Of a stretch of 54,825 bases of DNA, positions 36,144-44,876 are shown in pieces. How positions within the stretch are numbered: position 1 is the first letter of the stretch; each line of letters starts with the position of its first letter. The DNA is taken from contig CAJYWD010000027.1 in NCBI GenBank assembly GCA_913778505.1, positions 1-54,825 on the forward strand, in the 5' to 3' direction. Source of the DNA: an uncultured Chryseobacterium sp. GTDB taxonomy: Bacteria; Bacteroidota; Bacteroidia; Flavobacteriales; Weeksellaceae. The translations under genes and the position numbers were made by a program. The notes beneath the pieces were generated by a model. It did no database searches and was not told the origin of the DNA. It saw nothing but the letters and a program-made list of their open reading frames with translations.

Positions 36144-36982
36144 TATTGATGTTGTTTTAATAGCCATTTCGGGATTTTGTCCACGAGTTCCGAAGAGAGA
36201 ATATTGTTGTGATATTTGTCTTTGTATTCCCAAAGAAACACTTGGCCTCTGGCTTTCATTTCATCAAAAAATCGGAAATTACTCTGAGGGAAATTATCCG
36301 TATCCAGACTTCCGTGAATGATCCAAATCGGCATTTTGAGAAGGTCATCCATTTTATCAAACTGAGGAATTCCGGAAATATTAATGGCTGCAGCAAATAA
36401 ATCCGGTCTTTTGGAAATAGCATTCATCGTTGTTCCACCTCCCATAGAGAATCCCATTACGTAGATTCTGTCCCGGTCAATGTTTTCTTTAATGATTAAA
36501 GAATCGATTGATTTTAAAACCAAATCCAGATGTTCATTAGATTCAGAAACTTTGATAGTTCTGCTTTCATCGAGATGATAATTGGAGGAGCGAACCGGAA
36601 ATTGCGGAGACAAAACATAAACAGGATATTTTTCTCTATTTTCCGGGAGCAACCACATTTTGGACAAAACGCCCATTTGAGAAGTGTTGTTTGTTCCAAT
36701 GGCGCCGGAACCGTGAAAAACTAAAACTAAAGGATATTTTTTATTCTTTTCAATTGCTTTGGGTTTCAGGAAACGGTAATTCACCGCTACTTTTCCATTA
36801 TTAAATTTCCCAGGTTTGAAATCAGAATAATCCAGACTTTTGATGTGTTTGATTCTGGCTAAAGCTTGTAACGAATCCGCTTTGTCGTGAATTTCGATTT
36901 TGGTTCCATATTTCATTTTCCGAGATGTGCAGGAAAATAGAAACAGAGCAGAGAATAGAATTGTAAGAATTTTAGAAAACAT
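36143..36982 (-). CDS. Alpha/beta-hydrolase lipoprotein (esterase/peptidase-like)
   Basis: A 279-residue protein with lipoprotein signal MFSKILTILFSALFLFSC (lipid-acceptor C18). The alpha/beta-hydrolase core shows the oxyanion region YPLVLVFHGSG, the nucleophile elbow GFSMGGG with S179, a Asp/His pair expected in WIIHGSLDTDNFP and the C-terminal YHN. This resembles prolyl-oligopeptidase-like and PHB-depolymerase-like esterases of Bacteroidetes. The substrate is unknown. Probably cotranscribed with the downstream pseudouridine synthase gene. Confidence 0.85.
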   Translation of the reverse strand: MFSKILTILFSALFLFSCTSRKMKYGTKIEIHDKADSLQALARIKHIKSLDYSDFKPGKFNNGKVAVNYRFLKPKAIEKNKKYPLVLVFHGSGAIGTNNTSQMGVLSKMWLLPENREKYPVYVLSPQFPVRSSNYHLDESRTIKVSESNEHLDLVLKSIDSLIIKENIDRDRIYVMGFSMGGGTTMNAISKRPDLFAAAINISGIPQFDKMDDLLKMPIWIIHGSLDTDNFPQSNFRFFDEMKARGQVFLWEYKDKYHNNILSSELVDKIPKWLLKQHQ

Positions 36983-37000
36983 TCTTTATTACTTTAACCA

Positions 37001-37040
37001 CAAAAGTCACATAATAATTAATTTCATTATGTGACTTTTG
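37001..37040 (-). terminator. Long hairpin, probable terminator of panB
   Basis: CAAAAGTCACATAAT (37001-37015) and ATTATGTGACTTTTG (37026-37040) form a perfect 15-bp stem around 10 bases, 17 bases after the panB stop. There is no long T-run beyond TTTTG, so its role is less certain than its structure. Confidence 0.65.
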
Positions 37041-37056
37041 CAGTCGATTTTACATT

Positions 37057-37872
37057 TTAATAACTTTCCTTATCATTCGGGAAATCAGAACTTTTCACAT
37101 CTTTTACATATTGGGAAACTGCACCGGTGATTTCGGAATACAAGTCCAAATATCTTCTCAAAAATTTTGGAGAAAAACCTTGATTCATTCCTACCATATC
37201 ATGATAGACCAAAACCTGCCCGTCGCAATCCGGTCCGGCTCCAATTCCAATCGTTGGAATCGAAATACTTTCCGAAGCTTTTTTAGCCAAAGCTGCAGGA
37301 ATTTTTTCCAAAACCACAGCAAAACAGCCTAATTCTTCTAATAATTTACAATCAGCAATCAATTTTTCCGCTTCAGCATCTTCTTTCGCTCTTACTTTAT
37401 AAGTCCCGAACTGATAAATACTTTGAGGTGTTAATCCAAGATGTCCGCAAACCGGAATACCCGCATTCACGATTTTCCTGATTGATTCTTCAATCTCTTT
37501 ACCACCTTCGATTTTGATGGCGTGCGCACCACCTTCCTTCATCATTCTCACGGCCGAATCCAAAGCTTTCTCAGGGTTACTTTGATACGTTCCGAACGGC
37601 AAATCTGCCACCACCAAAGCTCTTTCCACACCGCGCACAACACATTGGGTATGATAAATCATCTGATCCAGTGTAATCGGTAAAGTCGTTTCGTGACCCG
37701 CCATAACGTTCGCTGCAGAATCTCCGATTAATATAGAATCGACACCGCCTGCGTCCACCATTTTGGCTGTTGTAAAATCGTAAGCCGTCAGCATGGTGAT
37801 CTTTTCCTTATCGAATTTCATTTTTCGTAAGGTTTCCGTTGTGATTTTTTTTATTTCAGAATGTACAGACAT
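37057..37872 (-). CDS. panB: 3-methyl-2-oxobutanoate hydroxymethyltransferase
   Basis: A 271-residue enzyme, normal for the family. It transfers a hydroxymethyl group from methylene-tetrahydrofolate to 2-oxoisovalerate, the first step of pantothenate synthesis. Conserved stretches: ITMLTAYDFTTAKMVD, ILIGDSAANVMAGHETTLPIT with the metal-binding aspartate, MKEGGAHAIKIEGG, VCGHLGLTPQSI and ISIPTIGIGAGPDCDGQVLV. The TIM-barrel order is complete. It stands alone on its strand; a 98-base AT-rich stretch upstream (37873-37970) rich in TTAATTATxAATGAT-like words separates it from the Crp/Fnr gene. Confidence 0.95.
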   Translation of the reverse strand: MSVHSEIKKITTETLRKMKFDKEKITMLTAYDFTTAKMVDAGGVDSILIGDSAANVMAGHETTLPITLDQMIYHTQCVVRGVERALVVADLPFGTYQSNPEKALDSAVRMMKEGGAHAIKIEGGKEIEESIRKIVNAGIPVCGHLGLTPQSIYQFGTYKVRAKEDAEAEKLIADCKLLEELGCFAVVLEKIPAALAKKASESISIPTIGIGAGPDCDGQVLVYHDMVGMNQGFSPKFLRRYLDLYSEITGAVSQYVKDVKSSDFPNDKESY

Positions 37873-37970
37873 TGTTTTAATTATAGATGATGAATTATTA
37901 ATTATAAATGATTGAAAATTAAGCTGATAATAAATTTATTGCAGAGCATTTATCGCTTATCAATTATCAT

Positions 37971-38684
37971 TTACACCACCACGTGGCCGAGTTTGATTAA
38001 TTTTTCTCTGTTGAGGATCTTGATATTCCGGCCTTCCACCATAATCAGATCATCCTGCTTGAACTCGGAAATCAATCGGATTGCGCTTTCCGTAGCAGTT
38101 CCGATAAGGTTGGCAATTTCTTCCCTGGTCAGGGATATTTTGATGAAACCTTCTGGATCGGTTCCGAGTTTTTGTTCCAGCAAAACCAATATTTCTGCCA
38201 GTCGCTCTCTCACCGTTTTCTGCGCCAGGAAAGTCACCGTATTGGCAGACTCGCCCAATTCATAGGCGATTTTTTGGAGCATTGCGTAGGAAAGTTTTGG
38301 GTCAAGTTCCAATAACTTAAGGAAAATATCAGCCGGTAAAAACTGAACGGTCATTGGTGTCATCGCTTCGGCCTTGGCCTGGAAATTCTCACCACACAGC
38401 AAGGAGCGGTAACCAATCAAATCGTTTTCTTTACAGAATCTCAGAATCTGATCTTTACCATAAACCCCTGATTTGGATAATTTTGCGGTTCCTTTCTCGA
38501 TAAAATAAACACCTTTCGGAGATTCGCCATCGTCGAAAACGACGTCACCTTTAGAGAATTCCAGAACTTTGAGGGCATTGTTATAAACTTCAAAATCCTC
38601 CGGAGACAGGCTGGCGCGGAGCGATTCTTTGTTAAATGCTTTCGAGAAGTTTTCTTCGATAACCAATTGTTGTTCAAGAGACAT
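37971..38684 (-). CDS. Crp/Fnr-family transcriptional regulator
   Basis: A 237-residue regulator starting MSLEQQLVIEENFSKAF. The cNMP-binding-type domain is at about 25-150 (FSKGDVVFDDGESPKGVYFIEKG). The Crp-type helix-turn-helix is near 185-215 (LTREEIANLIGTATESAIRLISEF). Only two cysteines are present, not the four needed for an Fnr [4Fe-4S] cluster, so oxygen sensing through such a cluster is not supported; the ligand is unknown. It is divergent from the copper P-type ATPase and next to the cbb3 oxidase genes. TGAC-N4-GTCA in its own leader and upstream of ccoS suggests autoregulation and control of the oxidase. The ATG at 38684 is preferred to a TTG further upstream. Confidence 0.9.
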   Translation of the reverse strand: MSLEQQLVIEENFSKAFNKESLRASLSPEDFEVYNNALKVLEFSKGDVVFDDGESPKGVYFIEKGTAKLSKSGVYGKDQILRFCKENDLIGYRSLLCGENFQAKAEAMTPMTVQFLPADIFLKLLELDPKLSYAMLQKIAYELGESANTVTFLAQKTVRERLAEILVLLEQKLGTDPEGFIKISLTREEIANLIGTATESAIRLISEFKQDDLIMVEGRNIKILNREKLIKLGHVVV

Positions 38685-38689
38685 ACCTA

Positions 38690-38701
38690 TGACATTTGTC
38701 A
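38690..38701 (-). promoter_or_regulatory. Putative Crp/Fnr operator TGAC-N4-GTCA
   Basis: TGACATTTGTCA, an inverted repeat with the 4-base spacing of Fnr-type sites, lies right after the -7 box of the regulator gene (38703-38710), where binding would block transcription. Its centre is about 63 bases upstream of the likely start of the divergent ATPase transcript, a position typical of activation. Confidence 0.55.
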
Positions 38702-38702
38702 G

Positions 38703-38710
38703 CAAAAATA
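38703..38710 (-). promoter_or_regulatory. -7 box of the Crp/Fnr gene
   Basis: Minus strand TATTTTTG, ending 18 bases before the ATG at 38684. Confidence 0.5.
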
Positions 38711-38720
38711 CGACTTTTTA

Positions 38721-38753
38721 ACGCCATTAGCCAAGATTTTTGGCGTAATTTTG
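38721..38753 (+). promoter_or_regulatory. Promoter region of the copper ATPase gene
   Basis: TAATTTTG (38746-38753) is the -7 box, 26 bases before the ATG. A perfect inverted repeat, ACGCCA-N14-TGGCGT (38721-38746), overlaps its upstream edge and may be a second operator. Confidence 0.5.
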
Positions 38754-38779
38754 TCTTCCAAATATCTGAGAGTTTTTTA

Positions 38780-41158
38780 ATGGCAGAACAATGCTTTCAC
38801 TGCGGTCAGAACATCGACAAGGAAAGGCTTCTTTTCGATCAGAAAATCTTTTGCTGCAACGGGTGTCAATCGGTTTACGAAATCCTGAACGTTCATAATC
38901 TCAACAATTTTTATAGCATCAATAAAAATTCCGGTATCCGGCCGAGCAATGAAAATAACGCGCAGTTTGATTACCTGGATACACCCGAAATATTTGACAG
39001 AGTTGTAGATTTTTCCGAAGGCGGCACAACACTGGTGACTTTCAAAATTCCCGTCATCCATTGTTCTTCCTGCATCTGGCTGTTGGAAAGCCTTCATACC
39101 ATTAATCAAAAAATCAAATATTCCCAGGTCAATTTTACACGAAAAACAGTCCAGATTTCTTTCAAGGAAGAGGAAATAAAACTGAGTGAAGTGGCGAAGT
39201 TCCTGACCAATCTTGGTTACAAACCGGTCATCAACCTGGAAACTTCAGAAAAAAAACACGAAAAGCTGGATAAAAGCCTGCTGACAAAACTAGCTGTAGC
39301 AGGATTTGCCTTTGGAAACGGAATGTTTTTTAGCTTTCCGGAATATGTTTCGGGCGATGATATCTGGTTTCATTCTTTCAAGCATCTGTTCCGAATTATT
39401 TTATTTCTGCTGGCCACTGCAGTTGTATTTTATTCTGCTTCAGATTATTACAAATCTGCCTGGTACGGCTTGAAAAACAAAATCATTAATATTGATGTCC
39501 CTATTGTATTGGGAATCTTCGTTCTTTATGGCAGAAGTATTTACGAAGCCGTAACTGATTATGGACCAGGCTATTTCGATACACTTTGCGGACTATTGTT
39601 CTTTATGTTGCTTGGAAAGACCTTCCAGAAGAGAACTTATAATTCATTATCCTACGACAGGGATTACAAATCATTCTATCCGATTGCCGTGACCAAAGTT
39701 GATTTCGATGGAAAGCAGGAGAATATTTTATTATCAGATTTGGCTGTTGGCGACAGGATTATGGTCAGAAATCAGGAAATTATCCCCGTGGATTCCATTT
39801 TGATTAAAGGCGAAGGCAATATTGACAACAGTTTTATAACCGGAGAATCTGCACATATTTCCAAAAAACCTGGAGATAAGATTTTTGCAGGCGGAAAACA
39901 ATCAGGTTCGATTTTAGAATTAGAAGTGATTAAAAGTGTGGATCAAAGTTACCTCACTCAGCTTTGGAATAAAGAAGCTTTTAAAAAATTCGAAACAGGT
40001 CTCGACACGATGACTAATACCATCAGCAAATATTTCACAATCATCATATTAGCAATTACTTTGATTGCCGGAATTTACTGGTCAACGGTGGATTTTGAAA
40101 AAATGTTTCAGGTGGTTTCAGCGATTTTGATTGTCGCCTGTCCCTGCGCGTTGGCCTTGTCTGCGCCATTCACTTTCGGACATATAATGAGAATTCTTGG
40201 AAGGAATAAATTTTATGTAAAGGACACTTTGACGATTGAAAGACTGGCAAAAGTGGACACTTTGGTTTTTGACAAAACCGGAACCATCACCGAAAACAAG
40301 AGGACCAATATTAATTTTATCGGTAACAAAATTGACGATTTTGACTTGAAAAATATCAAGTCTCTGCTTAAAAACTCTAATCATCCGCTGTCCAAATCGC
40401 TCTACGACTACATTAAAGTTAATGATGATTATTTCGAAATTGAAGATTTTGAGGAAATCTCCGGAAAAGGTTATCAAGCCCACGTAAGAGGAAATCTTTA
40501 TAAAATCGGGTCCGCAACTTTTACGGGACAGACATCGCAGAATCTTGAAACCGCGGTTTACATCAGCAAAAACAATGAATTTTTAGGCAAATTTATTTTC
40601 AAAAATGAATACCGGAACAATCTGTCGAAGCTGTTTCAGCATCTGAAAAATTACAGAATCAATATTCTGAGTGGTGACAACGCATCGGAACAACCAATTC
40701 TAGAGAAACTCATTCCATCGATCTCCGAAATGAAATTCAATCAAAACCCTGAGAACAAGTTAGATTTCATCAAGGAATTGCAGGAAAAAGGACAAAAAGT
40801 AGCAATGTTGGGCGACGGTCTGAATGACGCAGGCGCACTGAAACAGAGCCATGTTGGCATCGCAATTTCGGATGACAGCAACTCCTTTACACCAGCTTCT
40901 GATGTGATTATGAACGGTGAAAAGATCAGCGAGCTGGATAAATTCCTTCACCTTTCCAAAGACGCCATCAGAATTGTAAAATTCACATTCATAATCAGTT
41001 TATGCTATAATGTCATCGGAGTTGGCTTTGCAGTTTCGGGAAAGATGCATCCGCTTTTTGCCGCGATTTTTATGCCGCTGAGTTCTGTGACGGTCGTAAC
41101 ATTCACAACGCTTTCAACCTGGCTGAGGAGTATGAAATATTTCAAAATACGCTTTTAG
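38780..41158 (+). CDS. ccoI: Copper-exporting P-type ATPase for cbb3 oxidase assembly (CcoI)
   Basis: A 793-residue P1B-type ATPase. A Cys-rich N-terminal domain (C5, C8, C25, C26, C29) precedes a heavy-metal-associated domain with C95-SS-C98. The membrane CPC motif is C454-P-C456 (IVACPCALALSAPF) and the phosphorylated aspartate is D498 (DKTGT); later come NHPLSKS and the hinge MLGDGLNDAGALK. The long Cys-rich N-terminus is typical of CcoI/FixI, which move copper for the CuB site of cbb3 oxidase rather than for detoxification. Its place just before ccoS-ccoNOQP supports this. ATG at 38780; upstream in-frame codons were rejected because they cross the promoter. Confidence 0.92.
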   Translation: MAEQCFHCGQNIDKERLLFDQKIFCCNGCQSVYEILNVHNLNNFYSINKNSGIRPSNENNAQFDYLDTPEIFDRVVDFSEGGTTLVTFKIPVIHCSSCIWLLESLHTINQKIKYSQVNFTRKTVQISFKEEEIKLSEVAKFLTNLGYKPVINLETSEKKHEKLDKSLLTKLAVAGFAFGNGMFFSFPEYVSGDDIWFHSFKHLFRIILFLLATAVVFYSASDYYKSAWYGLKNKIINIDVPIVLGIFVLYGRSIYEAVTDYGPGYFDTLCGLLFFMLLGKTFQKRTYNSLSYDRDYKSFYPIAVTKVDFDGKQENILLSDLAVGDRIMVRNQEIIPVDSILIKGEGNIDNSFITGESAHISKKPGDKIFAGGKQSGSILELEVIKSVDQSYLTQLWNKEAFKKFETGLDTMTNTISKYFTIIILAITLIAGIYWSTVDFEKMFQVVSAILIVACPCALALSAPFTFGHIMRILGRNKFYVKDTLTIERLAKVDTLVFDKTGTITENKRTNINFIGNKIDDFDLKNIKSLLKNSNHPLSKSLYDYIKVNDDYFEIEDFEEISGKGYQAHVRGNLYKIGSATFTGQTSQNLETAVYISKNNEFLGKFIFKNEYRNNLSKLFQHLKNYRINILSGDNASEQPILEKLIPSISEMKFNQNPENKLDFIKELQEKGQKVAMLGDGLNDAGALKQSHVGIAISDDSNSFTPASDVIMNGEKISELDKFLHLSKDAIRIVKFTFIISLCYNVIGVGFAVSGKMHPLFAAIFMPLSSVTVVTFTTLSTWLRSMKYFKIRF

Positions 41159-41206
41159 AAGGCGCTTATTTAGAGTTATTATAAATTATCCCAATTTCCC
41201 GGGTTG

Positions 41207-41218
41207 TGACCAAAGTCA
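41207..41218 (+). promoter_or_regulatory. Putative Crp/Fnr operator upstream of ccoS
   Basis: TGACCAAAGTCA, the same inverted-repeat type as in the Crp/Fnr leader, lies 51 bases upstream of the ccoS start and upstream of two -7 boxes, a position compatible with activation. Confidence 0.55.
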
Positions 41219-41229
41219 GTAATTTTAAC

Positions 41230-41260
41230 TAAATTTGGCGACTGTTTTATTGTAAATTTG
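41230..41260 (+). promoter_or_regulatory. Two -7 boxes of the cco operon
   Basis: TAAATTTG occurs twice, at 41230-41237 and 41253-41260. A TTG at 41204-41206 lies 23 bases before the first. The second would give a leader of only a few bases before the ATG at 41269. Confidence 0.5.
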
Positions 41261-41268
41261 TAGCTGAT

Positions 41269-41457
41269 ATGGAGATTCTCTATTTGATGATTATCTGCAG
41301 CGTCTCGTTAGCTGTCATTTTTCTGATTATTTTCATAATCGGTGCCAGAAAAGGTCAGTTTGAGGATGATGAATCACCAGCCGTGAGGATTCTTTTTGAT
41401 GACGAGGTTAAAACAGAAGAGGAGACAGAAACTCCTGAAAAAAATGATAAAGAATAA
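41269..41457 (+). CDS. ccoS: cbb3 oxidase maturation protein CcoS
   Basis: A 62-residue protein with one membrane helix (about 3-25) followed by the CcoS signature GQFEDDESPAVRILFDDE. CcoS is needed to insert heme b and copper into the cbb3 catalytic subunit. Only 15 bases separate its stop from the ccoNO start, so they are cotranscribed. Confidence 0.92.
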   Translation: MEILYLMIICSVSLAVIFLIIFIIGARKGQFEDDESPAVRILFDDEVKTEEETETPEKNDKE

Positions 41458-41472
41458 TTGCTATTTGTAGAT

Positions 41473-43758
41473 ATGGAAACACAAAAGTTTAGTTACGACA
41501 ACGGGATCGTACGCGCTTTTCTAATCGCGACGGTCGTTTTCGGCTTAGTAGGTTTTTTATTGGGACTTACGGCTGCGTTGTTGCTTTTTTACCCAGAATT
41601 ACCGGAATTTTTCCTCGGAACCGATGACCCTACGATCCGTACATTAAGAGACGGCGGACTGCAAGGTCTGGTTAATTCCCAGGGAGCATTCGGCTTCGGA
41701 CGTCTGAGAATGATGCACACCAGCATGGTGATTTTTGCGTTCGTAGGAAACAGTTTCTTCTCCGGGTTCTATTACTCCGTGCAGAGATTACTTAAAACAA
41801 GAATGTGGAGCGACACGCTTTCCTGGATGCACTTCTGGGGCTGGCAGCTGGTACTTGTGAGCACCATCATTACATTCTTTATGGGTCTTAACACTTCCAA
41901 AGAATACGCAGAACATGAGTGGCCGATCGATATTTTGATTACGGTGGTTTGGGTGTTGTTCGGGATCAACATGTTTGCAACGGTAGCAATTAGACGTGTG
42001 AGACACCTTTACGTGGCAATCTGGTTCTACATCGGGACTTGGGTGGCTGTAGCAATGCTTCACATTTTCAACAACTTAGAAATTCCATTATCATTCACTA
42101 CCTGGAAGTCTTACTCTGCTTATGCAGGTGTTAAAGATGCCTTGGTTCAGTGGTGGTACGGTCATAATGCAGTAGCATTTTTCCTTACGACTCCGGTTCT
42201 TGGGATGATGTATTACTTTGTACCAAAAGCTGCGGACAGACCGGTGTTTTCCTATAAATTATCCATTATCCACTTCTGGTCATTGATTTTCGTTTACATC
42301 TGGGCTGGACCTCACCACTTGCAGTACACCGCATTGCCGGCTTGGGCTCAGGCTGTAGGGACAGGTTTCTCGATTATGTTGATTGCTCCATCTTGGGGAG
42401 GTATGCTTAACGGACTTCTGACATTGAGAGGTGCTTGGGATAAAGTAAGAGAAAATCCGGTTCTGAAATTCTTTGTAGTCGCTGTAACTTGTTATGGTAT
42501 GGCAACTTTCGAAGGTCCTTTATTGGCAACTAAAACAGTTAATAAAGTTGGTCACTTTACGGATTGGGTTATTGGTCACGTTCACTTAGGTGCATTAGGC
42601 TGGAACGGTTTTATGGCATTTGGTGTGATTTATTATATGGTGCCAATCCTTTGGAGAACCAAATTATGGTCTGTAAAATTGGCTAACTGGCACTTCTGGC
42701 TGGGAACAATGGGTATTATTTTCTACGCTGTTCCGATGTATATCTCCGGATTTACTCAAGGTTTGATGTGGAAGCAATTCAACCCGGATGGAACTTTGGT
42801 TTACAAAAACTGGCTGGATACTGTAACTGCCATTCTTCCTTACTTCAAAATGAGATTCGTAGGTGGACTATTCTATTTCTCTGGAGCAATTCTGATGGTA
42901 GTAAACCTGGTGGCAACTGCAAGAAAAGGGTCTTTCCAAAAAGAAGTTCCTGCAGAAGCTCCAGCTTTGGCTAACGTCAAAAAAGGAAGAAAAGAAGGTG
43001 AAACATTTCACCTTTGGTTAGAAAGAACACCGCTTTATTTGTCCATTTTATCATTCGTGGTAATTGCGATTGGTGGTTCACTGGAAATTCTTCCAACGAT
43101 ATTTATTAAAGAAAACGTTCCTACGATTTCCGCGGTCAAGCCTTATTCTCCGCTGGAACTGGAAGGTAGAGATATTTATATACGTGAGGGCTGTAACGCT
43201 TGTCACTCGCAAATGATCAGGCCTTTCCGTGATGAGGTTGTGAGATTCAACGGTAAAAACGGACAGTATTCCAAAGCTGGTGAGTTTATCTATGACAGAC
43301 CATTTCTTTGGGGTTCTAAAAGAACCGGTCCGGATTTGCAGAGAGAAGGTGGCGCAAGACCAGATTCTTGGCACTTCAAGCACATGTACAATCCGCGTTC
43401 TACATCTGCAGGTTCTATCATGCCAAGATATCCTTGGTTAGTGGAAAACACTCTGGACAGAAGCAAGACTAAAGCGAAATTGGAGCTCATGAGAAACTCT
43501 TTCGATGTCCCTTACACTAAGGCTCAGATTGACAGCATCGATTCCTGGATGAACAATCAGGCGAACGGAATTGTGAAAAACGTTTTTTCAGAAGCCGCCG
43601 ACGTTAAACAGTCTTTCGACGAATCCAAGGCTGCAAAAGCCAAAGCTGGCGAGCAATTTGTACCGTTACAGAAAAGAGAAATTGTAGCTTTGATTTCCTA
43701 CCTTCAAAGGTTGGGAACTGACATCAAAACTACCGAAATCAAAACGGCTAGTAATTAA
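41473..43758 (+). CDS. ccoNO: cbb3-type cytochrome c oxidase, fused CcoN-CcoO subunit
   Basis: A 761-residue fusion. Residues about 15-500 are the heme-copper catalytic subunit CcoN, with about 12 helices and histidine ligands in RMMHTSMVIF, QWWYGHNAVAFF, GPHHLQYTALPAW and IGHVHLGALGWNG. After a linker, residues about 530-761 are CcoO: one helix, then a heme c site C574-NA-C577-H578 and the methionine ligand region GSIMPRYPWL. The complex reduces oxygen to water with high affinity and pumps protons. Separate ccoN and ccoO are usual in proteobacteria; the fusion is known in Bacteroidetes. The ATG at 41473 is preferred to a TTG at 41458. Confidence 0.95.
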   Translation: METQKFSYDNGIVRAFLIATVVFGLVGFLLGLTAALLLFYPELPEFFLGTDDPTIRTLRDGGLQGLVNSQGAFGFGRLRMMHTSMVIFAFVGNSFFSGFYYSVQRLLKTRMWSDTLSWMHFWGWQLVLVSTIITFFMGLNTSKEYAEHEWPIDILITVVWVLFGINMFATVAIRRVRHLYVAIWFYIGTWVAVAMLHIFNNLEIPLSFTTWKSYSAYAGVKDALVQWWYGHNAVAFFLTTPVLGMMYYFVPKAADRPVFSYKLSIIHFWSLIFVYIWAGPHHLQYTALPAWAQAVGTGFSIMLIAPSWGGMLNGLLTLRGAWDKVRENPVLKFFVVAVTCYGMATFEGPLLATKTVNKVGHFTDWVIGHVHLGALGWNGFMAFGVIYYMVPILWRTKLWSVKLANWHFWLGTMGIIFYAVPMYISGFTQGLMWKQFNPDGTLVYKNWLDTVTAILPYFKMRFVGGLFYFSGAILMVVNLVATARKGSFQKEVPAEAPALANVKKGRKEGETFHLWLERTPLYLSILSFVVIAIGGSLEILPTIFIKENVPTISAVKPYSPLELEGRDIYIREGCNACHSQMIRPFRDEVVRFNGKNGQYSKAGEFIYDRPFLWGSKRTGPDLQREGGARPDSWHFKHMYNPRSTSAGSIMPRYPWLVENTLDRSKTKAKLELMRNSFDVPYTKAQIDSIDSWMNNQANGIVKNVFSEAADVKQSFDESKAAKAKAGEQFVPLQKREIVALISYLQRLGTDIKTTEIKTASN

Positions 43759-43770
43759 AATAAAAAATAA

Positions 43771-43965
43771 ATGATACCGCAAAGTTTCAAACACATCGTC
43801 TCCAATGTGGAAAACGCAGGCTTCTTCCAGACTTTGGCAATGATTATCTTTATCCTGTTCTTTATTGTGATGGTCTATGTAGTCATCAACAGACCGAAGA
43901 AATATTACAGCGAAGAAGAAAATGCGCCACTGGAGAAAGATGATGATGAGAATGAAATTTTGTAA
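43771..43965 (+). CDS. ccoQ: cbb3 oxidase small subunit CcoQ
   Basis: A 64-residue protein with one helix (about 20-41, TLAMIIFILFFIVMVYVV), then NRPKKYYSEEEN and an acidic tail. This is the CcoQ/FixQ layout. It lies 12 bases after ccoNO and 18 before ccoP. CcoQ stabilises the complex. Confidence 0.85.
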   Translation: MIPQSFKHIVSNVENAGFFQTLAMIIFILFFIVMVYVVINRPKKYYSEEENAPLEKDDDENEIL

Positions 43966-43983
43966 TTTAAAAGATAACTAACT

Positions 43984-44868
43984 ATGAGAAGAAGAACGCC
44001 CGCGTACATTAATATTCTGATTGTATTGGGATTATTACTGGTCGTGTTTTACATGTTTGCTCAGAGCTCTGATTTCCTCACGTCCAAGTATTTTCTTGGC
44101 ACCGCAGTCATCAGTATCATTGTCGTTTTCATCCAGTCCGCTATTGGTGATTTGATTGAAAACGAGAAATTCAAAAAGATGACCGACGAGGAAAAAGCGG
44201 CTTATCTCAAGGCTACAAAAGTTCCTTATTTCCAATACCTTTGGAATGGTGCTTTCAAGAGCCAGTCTGAGAAAGAAGAAAAAGATATGCTTATCGATCA
44301 TGGATTCGACGGTATTATGGAGCTTGACAATCAGCTTCCGAAATGGTGGCTGGGTCTATTCTACTTCGGAGTAGCGTACTGTGTTCTTTACGTATCATCT
44401 TACTTCTTGACGGATTTCGCACATCCATATAAAGAGTACGATCAGGAATATAAAGAACAGATTGCTGCTGTGGAAGAGTACATGAAAAATGTACCACAGG
44501 CAACGATCGAAACAGCAAAATTCTCTGAAGACAATGTGGAGGACGGAAAAGTGATTTTCGAAACCAACTGTGTAACATGTCACGGTGCCGGAGGTAAAGG
44601 TGGTATCGGACCTAACTTAACTGATAATTTCTGGATCAATCAGCCTGAAAAAACATTGTACAAAAATGTTTTCTATATGGTGGAAAATGGTAGTAAGAAT
44701 AACCCGACAATGCAGGCCTGGGGTAAAAACGGAATCCTGACTGGTAATGATATTGAGAAAGTAGCCGCATACGTCTACCATATCAACCAGGAGCAGGCAC
44801 CAATTACACCGGCTCAGGGTGGAGCTGCTCCTCAGGGAACAGAAGCGCATTGGGAGAAATCTAACTAA
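43984..44868 (+). CDS. ccoP: cbb3 oxidase cytochrome c subunit CcoP (single heme)
   Basis: A 294-residue protein. Helices lie at about 8-26, 36-55 and 121-143; the CcoP N-terminal signature DGIMELDNQLPKWW is at 109-122. A single heme c site is C196-VT-C199-H200, with GGIGPNLTDNFW after it. Proteobacterial CcoP has two hemes; here only one CxxCH is present, as commonly seen in Bacteroidetes. CcoP passes electrons from soluble donors toward CcoO. Confidence 0.92.
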   Translation: MRRRTPAYINILIVLGLLLVVFYMFAQSSDFLTSKYFLGTAVISIIVVFIQSAIGDLIENEKFKKMTDEEKAAYLKATKVPYFQYLWNGAFKSQSEKEEKDMLIDHGFDGIMELDNQLPKWWLGLFYFGVAYCVLYVSSYFLTDFAHPYKEYDQEYKEQIAAVEEYMKNVPQATIETAKFSEDNVEDGKVIFETNCVTCHGAGGKGGIGPNLTDNFWINQPEKTLYKNVFYMVENGSKNNPTMQAWGKNGILTGNDIEKVAAYVYHINQEQAPITPAQGGAAPQGTEAHWEKSN

Positions 44869-44876
44869 TTTACATA

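Noticed and set aside
37912-38265. A 117-codon plus-strand frame over the Crp/Fnr gene
   Set aside because: Antisense shadow of a clear regulator.
38690-38701. An Fnr oxygen sensor with an iron-sulfur cluster
   Set aside because: The encoded regulator has only two cysteines, so the cluster is not supported, though the Fnr-type spacing of the site is kept.
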